From UBA1723 sp045641065 (lineage in GTDB: Bacteria > Bacteroidota > Bacteroidia > Bacteroidales > Paludibacteraceae), in contig JAZUGF010000036.1 in the NCBI GenBank assembly GCA_045641065.1, positions 1 to 44,849 of the forward strand: DNA of 44,849 nt, in the 5' to 3' direction. Both the position numbers and the translations under genes were made by a program. How positions within the stretch are numbered: position 1 is the first letter of the stretch; every line of letters starts with the position of its first letter. Below are positions 25,180 to 32,985 of this stretch, in pieces. The notes under the pieces are model-generated. The model worked only from the letters and a program-made list of their open reading frames with translations, did not search any database and had not been told where the DNA came from.

Positions 25180-26010
25180 TTATTTTTTCTTTTTGCCCGA
25201 TTGCTCATATTTAGTCCCTGAAATGCTCTCAAGCGACGCTACGGCCTTTCCCATCTTCAGACTTGCCTCCACATACACCGGATAGTGGTTGTCGTCGTCG
25301 GCAACATAGACTTTCAAATCCTCGTCGTTCTTGAACAAATTCCCTTTAATAAGGGTCGGAACAAATACAAAAGCCTTATATTTATCTCCGTTCTTAAGCT
25401 TGACAGTCTCCTTTCCAGTAAACTTCAAACCTAATTCGTAAACGATATCTTCAAACAACAGAGAGAATGCAGCGACATTTCCCCTCGACATCGATGCGAC
25501 ATCTATATTACGGATCTTGTAGCAAGTCGCCACCAAATCACCTGCCTTCTTACTAATGTTGAACTCTGTGTTGGAAGTGCCTTTTCTCTTGATATACTCG
25601 AAATTCACATGCAAACTATCAGAGTTTCCGTTGTCTGTATATAAATAAGTGGAGTAGCTCCAATAGCTGTCCTCATGCTTACCATCATGATAGTATATTG
25701 GCTGAAGCGTCTTCTTGCTGATGTAAGAAGTGAATGTATCTCTCACAACATAGAATTTCTCAAACATTCCCTGAGTATAGCCATCTACAGTAAGTTTGTA
25801 GCAATCCTCTCCTCTGACAACAGCCTCATCTACAGAGAAATTCACCTTACCCGCCTTCATCGAAATGAAACCAAGGTTGAAATAGATTCCATAAGTAGCC
25901 TTCTCTCCTACCTTGAATACAGGAGTGTCTACATAAGTAACCTGCGAAAAGATGTTTCCGACAGCCAACACCATCGCAATAACAAAAGAAATTATGTGTT
26001 TCATGCTCAT
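25180..26010 (-). CDS. DUF3108 domain exported protein
   Basis: A 276-residue protein with a signal peptide (about 1-22). It shows the DUF3108 layout: FKVGEKATYGIYFNLGFISMKAG, then GEDCYKLTVDG, RDTFTSYISKKTLQPIYYHDG, and a C-terminal KVYVADDDNHYPVYVEASLKMGKAVASLES. DUF3108 proteins are beta-rich envelope proteins of unknown biochemical role. It lies on the same strand after lepB and before the response regulator; a palindrome separates it from lepB, and I see no clear promoter, so co-transcription with lepB is possible. The C-terminus is lysine rich (SGKKKK). Confidence 0.8.
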   Translation of the reverse strand: MSMKHIISFVIAMVLAVGNIFSQVTYVDTPVFKVGEKATYGIYFNLGFISMKAGKVNFSVDEAVVRGEDCYKLTVDGYTQGMFEKFYVVRDTFTSYISKKTLQPIYYHDGKHEDSYWSYSTYLYTDNGNSDSLHVNFEYIKRKGTSNTEFNISKKAGDLVATCYKIRNIDVASMSRGNVAAFSLLFEDIVYELGLKFTGKETVKLKNGDKYKAFVFVPTLIKGNLFKNDEDLKVYVADDDNHYPVYVEASLKMGKAVASLESISGTKYEQSGKKKK

Positions 26011-26037
26011 GGCCTTAGTGTTTTAATGTTAAACAAT

Positions 26038-26064
26038 GTGTAGACGCGAGGTTAGCGTCTATAC
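26038..26064. repeat. Dispersed palindrome, family A copy 8
   Basis: GTGTAGACGC...GCGTCTATAC, starting 3 nt after the lepB stop codon on the minus strand. Confidence 0.85.
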
Positions 26065-26067
26065 TGA

Positions 26068-27543
26068 TTAATCATTATGGATACGCTTGAAGATTCGCTC
26101 AGTACGAAGTCTGTTGAAGAATCCCTGCTTATCGTCATCAAGTGATAGCCAGATGAAGATTGGTTTTCCTACAATATGATCCTCAGGAACAAATCCCCAA
26201 TATCTGGAGTCTGCGGAGTTATGTCTATTATCTCCCATCATCCAGTAGTAATCCATTTTGAATGTGTATTTGCTGGCAACTTCCCCATTGATTTTAATGT
26301 TGTCACCAGAGTACTCAAGTTTATTGCCCTCGTAGTTTCTGATTATCTGGGCATACAAATCTATATTTTCAGCGTTAAGGTCGATTGTCTCACCCTTAGC
26401 TGGAATATGAATCGGTCCGTAGTTGTCACGAGTCCACTTGTTGTCAGCCTTAGTCTGAGGGAATGTGCGGCCTCCGAATCTCTCATCCTCAAGACGGATG
26501 CTCACCACCTCACTACGCTTCTCAAGTTGTGCCTTCATAGCCGCAGTCAATGGCAATTTGTAGACGAAATTGTAAACACCATCAGCATTTGCCTGATACT
26601 GCAACATTCTCTTCCAGTCTGTAGACACCATCGAGTATTCGTAATCAGCCTTACTTACTCCAAGAGTTTGGAATGTCTTCTCTGTGAATGCTGTTGTCGA
26701 CTCGATGAAGTAGTTGAACTGGATATGCTCTGGAGCCTCAACCAAATGTCCGTTGATATACAAATTCTTATCAGATATCAACAGATTATCACCTGGCAAA
26801 CCGACACATCTCTTGACGTAATTCTCACGTCTGTCAACTGGTCTCCAAACAATATCTCCGAAAGTTTCCTTGTCATTCCATACCTTATCGTGCCCGTATG
26901 TTGACGTAAGTGTGTAATAGTCAGGATTCTGCACCTTCATTGCCACTGTATCGCCAGCTGGGAAGTTGAACACTACGATATCGTATAGTTTAACCTTTTC
27001 AAATCCTGCTAAACGCTTGTAATCCCACTGTGGATTCTCAATATATGATTTACAGTTGAGAACAGGCAATGTATGCTGGGCCAACGGAAATGAGAGCGGT
27101 GTCATAGGTGAACGTGGACCATAGTTGCACTTGCTTACAAACAAATAGTCGCCCACTAACAATGATTTCTCCAATGATGATGAAGGAATCACATAGTTCT
27201 GGAACAAGTAGATGTTGATGAAGTAGACAACAACCAAAGCGAAAACAATTGCGTCTACCCAGCTTCCTACAGTCTTCACAATTGGATTAGTCGAATTTTT
27301 CCACCAATCCCATGCCACATAACGAGTGACATAAACGTCAAGGAAGAAAAGCAAGAAAAGAAGTGACAACGGATTGCCTGTCCACAATGTGAACAATAGC
27401 GTGATCACAGCAAAGATACCAAACTTGACATAGTCAATCACCTCAGTATCCTTGAAACGTTCAGCTAACGTTCCTGATTTCTTTCCTATATATTCGTCTT
27501 TCTTCTTTGAAGACGCCAAAACTTTATTCGATGACCCGAACAT
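26068..27543 (-). CDS. lepB: Signal peptidase I
   Basis: Membrane serine protease removing Sec signal peptides. Several membrane spans lie in residues 35-115. Catalytic Ser123 lies in VIPSSSLEKSLLVGDYLFVSK, equivalent to the PSxSMxPTL box with Leu for Met; the general base is Lys244 in YVKRCVGLPGDNL. Box E, MMGDNRHNSADSRYWG, is near the C-terminus. At 491 residues it is longer than E. coli LepB, with large insertions between the Ser and Lys boxes (about 120 residues) and between Lys and box E. ATG at 27543 is chosen, 9 nt after the dapB stop; an in-frame TTG three codons upstream is less likely. Operon with dapB. Confidence 0.92.
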   Translation of the reverse strand: MFGSSNKVLASSKKKDEYIGKKSGTLAERFKDTEVIDYVKFGIFAVITLLFTLWTGNPLSLLFLLFFLDVYVTRYVAWDWWKNSTNPIVKTVGSWVDAIVFALVVVYFINIYLFQNYVIPSSSLEKSLLVGDYLFVSKCNYGPRSPMTPLSFPLAQHTLPVLNCKSYIENPQWDYKRLAGFEKVKLYDIVVFNFPAGDTVAMKVQNPDYYTLTSTYGHDKVWNDKETFGDIVWRPVDRRENYVKRCVGLPGDNLLISDKNLYINGHLVEAPEHIQFNYFIESTTAFTEKTFQTLGVSKADYEYSMVSTDWKRMLQYQANADGVYNFVYKLPLTAAMKAQLEKRSEVVSIRLEDERFGGRTFPQTKADNKWTRDNYGPIHIPAKGETIDLNAENIDLYAQIIRNYEGNKLEYSGDNIKINGEVASKYTFKMDYYWMMGDNRHNSADSRYWGFVPEDHIVGKPIFIWLSLDDDKQGFFNRLRTERIFKRIHND

Positions 27544-27552
27544 TTCTTTCAA

Positions 27553-28269
27553 TTAGAATTTAAACATATCTTCTGTGCCGTAGAAGCCTTTCTTTCCTGC
27601 AGTAAACTCAGCAGCAAGCACAGCTCCCAATGCAAATCCCTCACGGCTCTTAGCATCGTGAGTGATCTCGATTGAATCAACACCAGACTCATAACGAATA
27701 GTGTGGATTCCTGGCACCTCACCCTCACGGATAGACTTGATTGCGATATCCGATGATGAGCCCTCAACCTCCTTAGACCAGTTTGTCTTTCTGTCAAGGT
27801 TGCTTAGGATGCCCTCAGCAAGTGTAATTGCAGTACCACTTGGAGCGTCAAGCTTATGGATGTGGTGAACCTCAGTCATCTCAACATTGTACTGAGTGAA
27901 ACCATTCATGATCTTAGCCAAATACTTGTTGACTGCCATGAAAATGTTAACACCTACAGAGTAGTTAGAGCTCCAGAAAAGAGTTCCGTTCTTCTGTGTC
28001 ATAATAGACTTAACCTCCTCAATGCGCTTAGTCCAACCTGTTGTACCACACACTACAGGAACACCTGCGTCGAAGCAAGCATTGATGTTCTCGATAGCTG
28101 TTGTAGGGACAGTGAATTCGATAGCAACATCTGCACTCTTGAATGCGTCGCTATTCAAATCTTCACGGTTGTCAATATCAATGATAGATACGATTTCATG
28201 ACCTCTCTCTCTCGCAATTTTCTCAATCATGTGGCCCATTTTACCGTAGCCGATAAGCGCTATTTTCAT
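27553..28269 (-). CDS. dapB: 4-hydroxy-tetrahydrodipicolinate reductase
   Basis: NAD(P)H-dependent reductase of the lysine/diaminopimelate pathway, cytoplasmic. The nucleotide-binding loop IGYGKMGHMIEK is at the N-terminus, with the GTTGW segment at about 76-80. The catalytic signature EVHHIHKLDAPSGTAITLAE carries the His-His and Lys residues, and IRYESGVDSIEITHDAKSREGFALGA closes the family pattern. 238 residues is slightly short but normal for Bacteroidetes DapB. It leads an operon with lepB, a common order in Bacteroidales. Confidence 0.96.
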   Translation of the reverse strand: MKIALIGYGKMGHMIEKIARERGHEIVSIIDIDNREDLNSDAFKSADVAIEFTVPTTAIENINACFDAGVPVVCGTTGWTKRIEEVKSIMTQKNGTLFWSSNYSVGVNIFMAVNKYLAKIMNGFTQYNVEMTEVHHIHKLDAPSGTAITLAEGILSNLDRKTNWSKEVEGSSSDIAIKSIREGEVPGIHTIRYESGVDSIEITHDAKSREGFALGAVLAAEFTAGKKGFYGTEDMFKF

Positions 28270-28302
28270 ATTTTTCTACATTTACACTTTATAATATCTC
28301 GG

Positions 28303-28310
28303 CAAATATA
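28303..28310 (-). promoter_or_regulatory. -7 box of the dapB-lepB promoter
   Basis: TATATTTG on the minus strand, 33 bp from the dapB ATG, with ATTG at 28333-28336 as a possible -33. An AAAAATGCTAAAT motif (family E) lies at 28357-28369. Confidence 0.55.
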
Positions 28311-28373
28311 TTCATTTTTTGGGACAATCTCTCAATAATTTCAAGGACAACTGCAAAAAAATGCTAAATGTGA

Positions 28374-28402
28374 GAAGAGACGTCGCAATGCGGTGTCTCT
28401 TC
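28374..28402. repeat. Dispersed palindrome, family A copy 9
   Basis: GAAGAGAC / GTCTCTTC arms with a 13-base centre, directly abutting the stop codon of the 66-residue gene. Confidence 0.85.
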
Positions 28403-28603
28403 CTATCCACGTAATTCTAACATAAACTCATCAAAAATATACGTATCACTCATTGTTTGAAGTCCATATCGAGAATCAACAAGCATCTTGTATACATTAC
28501 TTCTATAAAAAAGATCCAAAGCACGTTCACTGCTAATCTGCAAATGCTCCGAAATCATCATTATAATTCTGGCTATCTTTCGCCAAAGCACATTCTTTCT
28601 CAT
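28403..28603 (-). CDS. Small DUF3791-associated protein
   Basis: A 66-residue protein starting at the ATG at 28603 (MRKNVLWRKIARIIMMIS). The pattern -ISEHLQISSERALDLFYRS-...-GLQTMSDTYIFDEF- resembles small Bacteroidales proteins commonly encoded next to DUF3791/DUF3990 genes; I recall the pattern but could not search. It is predicted mostly helical with no membrane segment. A TTG twelve codons upstream could extend it. It follows the DUF3791 gene by 51 bp in the same direction, so they are probably co-expressed. Function unknown. Confidence 0.6.
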   Translation of the reverse strand: MRKNVLWRKIARIIMMISEHLQISSERALDLFYRSNVYKMLVDSRYGLQTMSDTYIFDEFMLELRG

Positions 28604-28654
28604 AAAATCACATCTATTAAACAGATTCAAAATTGACAAAACGTAAAAAACACA

Positions 28655-28909
28655 TCAATAATCCGCTGAATCGTTATCGTGCTCCCAATTCAACAATGTT
28701 TCTGAAATATCATCAGCCACGTAATCAAGACTTTGAGTATGAAGCATTTCATATTGATTGAAAAGACGTTTATGAATCAAATCTTGTTTATGAAGTCTAC
28801 ACTCCATCTCTTGTCCACTGATATTTAGTTTTTCAGCTCCACTTTCTATTGCCATTACCGCAAAATGAATCTTGCGGTATTCTTCACTATCTTGTGCGTT
28901 CATAACCAT
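28655..28909 (-). CDS. DUF3791 family small protein (copy 1)
   Basis: An 84-residue acidic, helical protein. The DUF3791 pattern is visible: FAVMAIESGAEKLNISGQEM, then YEMLHTQSLDYVADDISETL. DUF3791 genes are often paired with DUF3990 genes, whose products are predicted ADP-ribosyltransferase-like, in what looks like a toxin-antitoxin or effector arrangement; that is inference from gene order. Here no DUF3990 gene follows. The promoter is the TATTTTTG at 28943-28950, shared almost exactly with the second DUF3791 gene. Confidence 0.65.
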   Translation of the reverse strand: MVMNAQDSEEYRKIHFAVMAIESGAEKLNISGQEMECRLHKQDLIHKRLFNQYEMLHTQSLDYVADDISETLLNWEHDNDSADY

Positions 28910-28942
28910 ATTGTTTAGATAAGCCTATGCCTTCGTTTACTG

Positions 28943-28950
28943 CAAAAATA
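28943..28950 (-). promoter_or_regulatory. Promoter of DUF3791 copy 1
   Basis: TATTTTTG within TTTATTATTTTTGC, a block repeated upstream of DUF3791 copy 2 (32588-32595). Confidence 0.6.
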
Positions 28951-29009
28951 ATAAATCTATATCATTACAACATATTTTTCTGAATTGGAGCATTCTTTTT
29001 TTTACAAAA

Positions 29010-29045
29010 ATACTCCCGCGGACACCTCTGTATCCACGGGAGTAT
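29010..29045 (-). terminator. Family D hairpin; terminator of the GH43-GH30 gene
   Basis: ATACTCCCGcGGA / TCCaCGGGAGTAT arms, 10-base loop, followed on the minus strand by TTTTTG. Related to the hairpin at 32647-32676. Confidence 0.85.
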
Positions 29046-29075
29046 AATTCGTATTTGGATTTGCTAAGTCAACCT

Positions 29076-32000
29076 TTATTTCACCATCACTCTCTCGCCT
29101 CCTTTTCCACATCTCACTACATAGATGCCTCTCTCCATAGGAATTCTCGTGATTGTGGAGCTGACGATGCTTCTGGCTACTACCTGGCCATACACGTTGT
29201 AAACGGCAATGTCGTTTACAACTGATTCATCCATTGAAAGAATCACGATACTTCCTTCTGCACCATAAATCAACATTGATGGTGAAGCAATCTCATCCGC
29301 CCCAGTCGGATCCTTCATCGGTACAGCACTGAATGGTACCGACAAGATTCTCCACTCACGATGGACGTTGGCTCCCGTCGCACTGGTCTGCCACAATCCA
29401 ACTTTTGTGCCAATCTCGAAATGCTCGCCTTCAAGGTCAAGTAGTTTATCATTCGACGCGGAGATGACCTTGAAACTGTTATCACTTAGACTCACTACTT
29501 TAAACTGCTGACCTTTGCTCGACGCATTGAGTGGAGATGTAGTCAAGTAATATGAACCGTCATCTGTCAACGCTAATTTCTGACCATTCAACAATGTATA
29601 GATATTGTAGTTGCCGTTATCCAACTTATTGAAATACCATCTCTGCATTGTGTCGGCAACACATAATGAACTAAGTTGTAAACTGCTGCCATTCAATGTC
29701 AACGGTGTTGTGCCGGCTCTTGGAATAATCATATATGGAAGTCCTTCAGTGAAGTTTTCAATTCCATTGCCTGCATCAGTAGTGAATATCATAGTGGCGA
29801 TTGTCTCTCCTCCCAAAGTATAGTCTACCCTACCGTCTTCCACACCTGCACATCTCATACGCTCACAATTATGATTTGCGTCTGTAACATACAATTCAGG
29901 ATCATTCTCAATCTTCTTAAGCAACGACAAATCAATGCTTACATTCTTCTCTTCAGTCGACGTGTTGAGCATCACCACCACCACCTTATCTCCTGTCGGG
30001 CTGACAGCTGCTAAGATATCATCACGTCCTGTACCAAGCATTGTATAACCTTGTTTGATGAAACGAGTGACCTGCATGCGGACGTAGAAATTCTTCACGA
30101 TATTGTAAGTCTGGTTGGCAAAACTTCCTCTTACCATACACCACTGGTCGTTGTTCTCCTCCACAAACTGCCAATCAACCCACGCCTGTGGCTGTAGGTA
30201 GTTAAGGTCATCAAACATGCGTTGTGCCATAGCCAAGTTACCAGCCAAACCAGTTCCTCCGGCTCCTGTTTCTGACATCCAGAATGGCAAACGTGTCTCA
30301 GTTACCAAGTCTTTCAAATTGGCTTTGTCTCTCACATTACCTCCGTAAGTATGGACATTGAACTGGCCAAGCATCGGTATGATATCTCCCTCTTTTACAA
30401 AGGTTTGCAACTCACCGATTGCCAACGGAACACTTGTCTCGTCGGATGCAGATAGCACCGTCTTCAATCCTGATGCTTTCAATTTCGGATATATCACACG
30501 GATAAGATCCACCTGTGTAGACGGATCGAAATGGCAACCCTCCTGTCCACCTTTCTCTCCCCAGTAATTTGTGTTAGGTTCGTTGAATGGTTCCAATGTC
30601 TTGAACTCGATTCCGTACTCATCTTTATAATGTTTGCAGACGTCGATCAAATAATCAGAGAACTTGCCATAATACTCTGGTTTCAAATTGTCCTTGCCAG
30701 CATTGCTGTTTCCTGAAGCACAACCAGAATATGTCATCCAATACGGAGCCGAATTTGAGAACGCCTCAAAAATAGCATCCTTTCGTGCGTCTCTCAATTT
30801 TAGCATCACATTGCGCTGAGCAGCGTCGGCATTCCAATCGTATGCCGCATATTCGCTCGCCTTGAATCCCTCCATCTCGGCACGCTTTCCCTTTCCATTG
30901 CACATATGTCCATTATAGTGCGACGGGTGGTCGCCTCCACCGATATTGTAACGGAAGATGTTGAAATTCAACTTGTCTTCCGACGTTAGCATATCCACCA
31001 AGTCGTTGACTTTATCCTCTGTCCAATTACCACACTGTCCAGCCCACCAGCAAAGGGAAACACCCCAACCTTCCATAGTCTGCTGACGCGCTGCTGGATT
31101 GATACGTACATTGCATATCGACGACGGTTCATATTTACTCATCAAATTATTATACTCCTGCTCTGTGATATTCACCACGGAACCGTGACGCATTACTGAT
31201 GGCAATGAGTATTGATTAGATGAAAGTTGAGAGAAATTTCCCGACGACAATTCGTTTGAAACAAGTGGATAATAACCTTTGCCTCCAAAATCATCGATGA
31301 ACAAACACCACGAATCTTCACCGTTACGCTTGTAACAAGTTGGTCCCTCCACACCTGAAATCTGGCTCATCTGAGAGTTTACCTCCGTCCACTTGCCAAG
31401 TAGCGACGTCGATTTCTCCATAATAATATATTTACCTGTCGACGGCATTCCATATTTGTGAGCTTCTGTAGCCTCATTCTTTGTGAAACGATAGTAAGTA
31501 TCGCCAACTTTAATGACAGTAGCGTCAATCACACTGATTGTACGATTCTGTTGATTCTTCAACTCAATCCACACCTTAGCCTCGGAGAAATTTTTGAAAT
31601 CCTTAGTTGTACAATAGTAGACGCGATGAGTATTGTCTCCACTTGGAATCTTCGAAGACCAGAACACCATGTACTCGCCAGTCTCCTCATTATACACAGC
31701 TTCAGGAGCCCACGTGCAGCCAGCACCGTCGGGAGCCACTCTGCACATACGTTGCTCCGACCAGTTAATCAAGTCGGATGATTCCCACACCATAATAGAT
31801 TTGCTACCAGTTGTTTGTGCAGCAGTCCAGTTTCCATTACCGTTGATTTTCAAGTCGGTAGCGATGACGAAGAACTTATCTCCGTCGGCAGAACGCATAA
31901 TAAATGGGTCGCGTAGACCTTTTTCGCCTAACGAAGAAGTCAACACAGGATTGCCCCCGTTAAGGTCCTTCCAATTCAAGCCATCACGGCTGACAGCAAA

Positions 32001-32132
32001 ATAGATCTGTTCACCCTGGGCCAAACCCTCACCCTTGAAGTAGGCAAAGAGGTAAGCCGAATAATCTTTCTCCGCTGCAAAGGAGAGAGCGGAGACCGCC
32101 ACCAATAACAGTGACATTAAAAATCGTGTCAT
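29076..32132 (-). CDS. Secreted GH43 + GH30 + ricin-type lectin multidomain hydrolase
   Basis: Two-enzyme polypeptide, 1018 residues. Signal peptide 1-19. N-terminal GH43-like beta-propeller, about 22-335: YLFAYFKGEG, QIYFAVSRDGLNW, GLRDPFIM with the conserved Asp, CTWAPEAVY and SGVEGPTCYK with the acid Glu. Then a GH30-type TIM barrel, about 345-790, like the Glyco_hydr_30_2 endo-beta-1,6-galactanase group: MEGWGVSLCWWA, acid/base E518 in LEPFNEPN, nucleophile E621 in MSETGAGG. A ricin-B-like beta-trefoil follows at about 800-930, and a type IX-like tail (RGIYVVR...RVMVK). Pairing an arabinofuranosidase/galactosidase-type GH43 with a beta-1,6-galactanase suggests type II arabinogalactan side chains; this is inferred, not proven. 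The two catalytic sites both look intact. Confidence 0.87.
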   Translation of the reverse strand: MTRFLMSLLLVAVSALSFAAEKDYSAYLFAYFKGEGLAQGEQIYFAVSRDGLNWKDLNGGNPVLTSSLGEKGLRDPFIMRSADGDKFFVIATDLKINGNGNWTAAQTTGSKSIMVWESSDLINWSEQRMCRVAPDGAGCTWAPEAVYNEETGEYMVFWSSKIPSGDNTHRVYYCTTKDFKNFSEAKVWIELKNQQNRTISVIDATVIKVGDTYYRFTKNEATEAHKYGMPSTGKYIIMEKSTSLLGKWTEVNSQMSQISGVEGPTCYKRNGEDSWCLFIDDFGGKGYYPLVSNELSSGNFSQLSSNQYSLPSVMRHGSVVNITEQEYNNLMSKYEPSSICNVRINPAARQQTMEGWGVSLCWWAGQCGNWTEDKVNDLVDMLTSEDKLNFNIFRYNIGGGDHPSHYNGHMCNGKGKRAEMEGFKASEYAAYDWNADAAQRNVMLKLRDARKDAIFEAFSNSAPYWMTYSGCASGNSNAGKDNLKPEYYGKFSDYLIDVCKHYKDEYGIEFKTLEPFNEPNTNYWGEKGGQEGCHFDPSTQVDLIRVIYPKLKASGLKTVLSASDETSVPLAIGELQTFVKEGDIIPMLGQFNVHTYGGNVRDKANLKDLVTETRLPFWMSETGAGGTGLAGNLAMAQRMFDDLNYLQPQAWVDWQFVEENNDQWCMVRGSFANQTYNIVKNFYVRMQVTRFIKQGYTMLGTGRDDILAAVSPTGDKVVVVMLNTSTEEKNVSIDLSLLKKIENDPELYVTDANHNCERMRCAGVEDGRVDYTLGGETIATMIFTTDAGNGIENFTEGLPYMIIPRAGTTPLTLNGSSLQLSSLCVADTMQRWYFNKLDNGNYNIYTLLNGQKLALTDDGSYYLTTSPLNASSKGQQFKVVSLSDNSFKVISASNDKLLDLEGEHFEIGTKVGLWQTSATGANVHREWRILSVPFSAVPMKDPTGADEIASPSMLIYGAEGSIVILSMDESVVNDIAVYNVYGQVVARSIVSSTITRIPMERGIYVVRCGKGGERVMVK

Positions 32133-32175
32133 AAAGAGTAATATCTAAGTTATCATTAGAGTTTTATTCACGTTA

Positions 32176-32183
32176 CAAATATA
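32176..32183 (-). promoter_or_regulatory. -7 box of the GH43-GH30 promoter
   Basis: TATATTTG on the minus strand (TAnnTTTG), 43 bp before the ATG. Confidence 0.5.
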
Positions 32184-32274
32184 CTCTGCTTTTACCAAAA
32201 CATAGAGTAGAAAAATACCATTTTAGGGGGACAAACAGGAAATAAGGGAAGGAAAAGTTTGAATAAAAAACACT

Positions 32275-32346
32275 CTACGAGCATTTACCTGTAGTCAACT
32301 CATTATCTAAGCAATCCATCACATATCCATGATAAAGTTTCATCAT
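32275..32346 (-). pseudogene. 23-codon remnant of a DUF3990 gene
   Basis: Starting at an ATG that overlaps the end of DUF3791 copy 2 (last A of its Leu codon plus TG of its stop), this short frame reads MMKLYHGYVMDCLDNELTTG and then KCS-stop. MKLYHG is the characteristic beginning of DUF3990 proteins, which are about 150 residues long, and the overlap is the coupling expected of a DUF3791-DUF3990 pair. After about ten residues the similarity to DUF3990, as I remember it, stops. The following sequence to the GH43 promoter has no recognisable DUF3990 continuation, so it is most likely a truncated relic. A real micro-peptide cannot be excluded. Confidence 0.6.
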
Positions 32347-32564
32347 AATTTTCCTCCATTGTGTCTACAAACCATTGATATTGCTTCTATAGAGTCTTCA
32401 AAAGAGAAAGTGTGTAAGACATTATAACACTCATTGAGATGTTCCATACCTTTGAATCTGACAATATAGTTTAATGCCTGACGCTGACTAATTCCATAAT
32501 ATTGGGCAAACTCAGCTATCAGTGCTACTGTATATTGTAATATATTTAGATTTTCACGAGACAT
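32343..32564 (-). CDS. DUF3791 family small protein (copy 2)
   Basis: A 73-residue protein with the DUF3791 pattern: LQYTVALIAEFAQYYGISQRQALNYI, then LNECYNVLHTFSFEDSIEAI, ending CRHNGGKL. Mostly helical, cytoplasmic. The stop codon overlaps the start of the DUF3990-like stub in an ATGA-type arrangement, which implies translational coupling to an original partner gene. Its upstream region (TATTTTTG promoter block plus CTCCCGTGGA hairpin) parallels that of copy 1, 3.7 kb away, so the two loci probably derive from one duplicated module. Confidence 0.7.
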   Translation of the reverse strand: MSRENLNILQYTVALIAEFAQYYGISQRQALNYIVRFKGMEHLNECYNVLHTFSFEDSIEAISMVCRHNGGKL

Positions 32565-32587
32565 AACATTTTCCTTTTTTCATAACG

Positions 32588-32595
32588 CAAAAATA
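32588..32595 (-). promoter_or_regulatory. Promoter of DUF3791 copy 2
   Basis: TATTTTTG on the minus strand within the same TTTATTATTTTTGC block as at copy 1, 23 bp before the ATG. Confidence 0.6.
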
Positions 32596-32646
32596 ATAAA
32601 AACTAACATAATAGAGCACCACAATCAATATCTGTTTTCACAAAAA

Positions 32647-32676
32647 CTCCCGTGGAAACCAACGCATCCACGGGAG
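32647..32676. repeat. Family D hairpin copy 2, an orphan terminator
   Basis: CTCCCGTGGA / TCCACGGGAG perfect 10-bp arms, followed on the minus strand by TTTTTG. No minus-strand gene ends here; the next gene is on the plus strand. It corresponds in position to the hairpin at 29010-29045 upstream of DUF3791 copy 1. Confidence 0.85.
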
Positions 32677-32718
32677 GATTTGGAGAATTATGGAATAAAT
32701 TAAGGCAATTATATACGA

Positions 32719-32814
32719 GTTGTCCAACACACGCTTTTTCTTTATACGCTCGCCCTACGGGCTCGCTTTAATGGGGAGGAGTTAGGGCTTCCGCCCTTAA
32801 CAATCCTCATTTTC
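32719..32814 (+). repeat. Dispersed element, family B copy 2
   Basis: Starts GTTGTCCAACACACGC, contains GCTCGCCCTACGGGCTCGC, and ends CCGCCCTTAACAATCCTCAT; matches copy 1 at 16506-16609 along almost its whole length. Confidence 0.85.
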
Positions 32815-32956
32815 ATTTTTGCCAATATTTAAAATGCCACTTTATATTTTTGCCGAAAATTTAAACTGGCATTTTAAATATTTCCAAACCTCCAATTTTC
32901 TCCCGACCAACAAAAGTTTTTTACCGACTAATCGGTATTGATTTTCAAAATTTGAT

Positions 32957-32964
32957 TATTTTTG
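32957..32964 (+). promoter_or_regulatory. -7 box of the polyferredoxin operon
   Basis: TATTTTTG (TAnnTTTG) ending 21 bp before the ATG at 32986. Confidence 0.55.
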
Positions 32965-32985
32965 TCGCAATAACTATAAACAAAA

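Larger units (their letters stand above)
32565..32985. other. 421-base spacer holding DUF3791 promoter, orphan terminator and a family B element
   Basis: No gene seen. From left to right: the DUF3791 copy 2 promoter, the family D hairpin (32647-32676), a family B element (32719-32814), an AT-rich stretch with two AATTTAAA/AAATATTT-type inverted segments (32828-32882), and the polyferredoxin promoter. Confidence 0.75.

Noticed and set aside
26176..26904. A 242-codon open frame antisense to lepB
   Set aside because: Overlaps the intact signal peptidase on the other strand and shows no protein-like motif.
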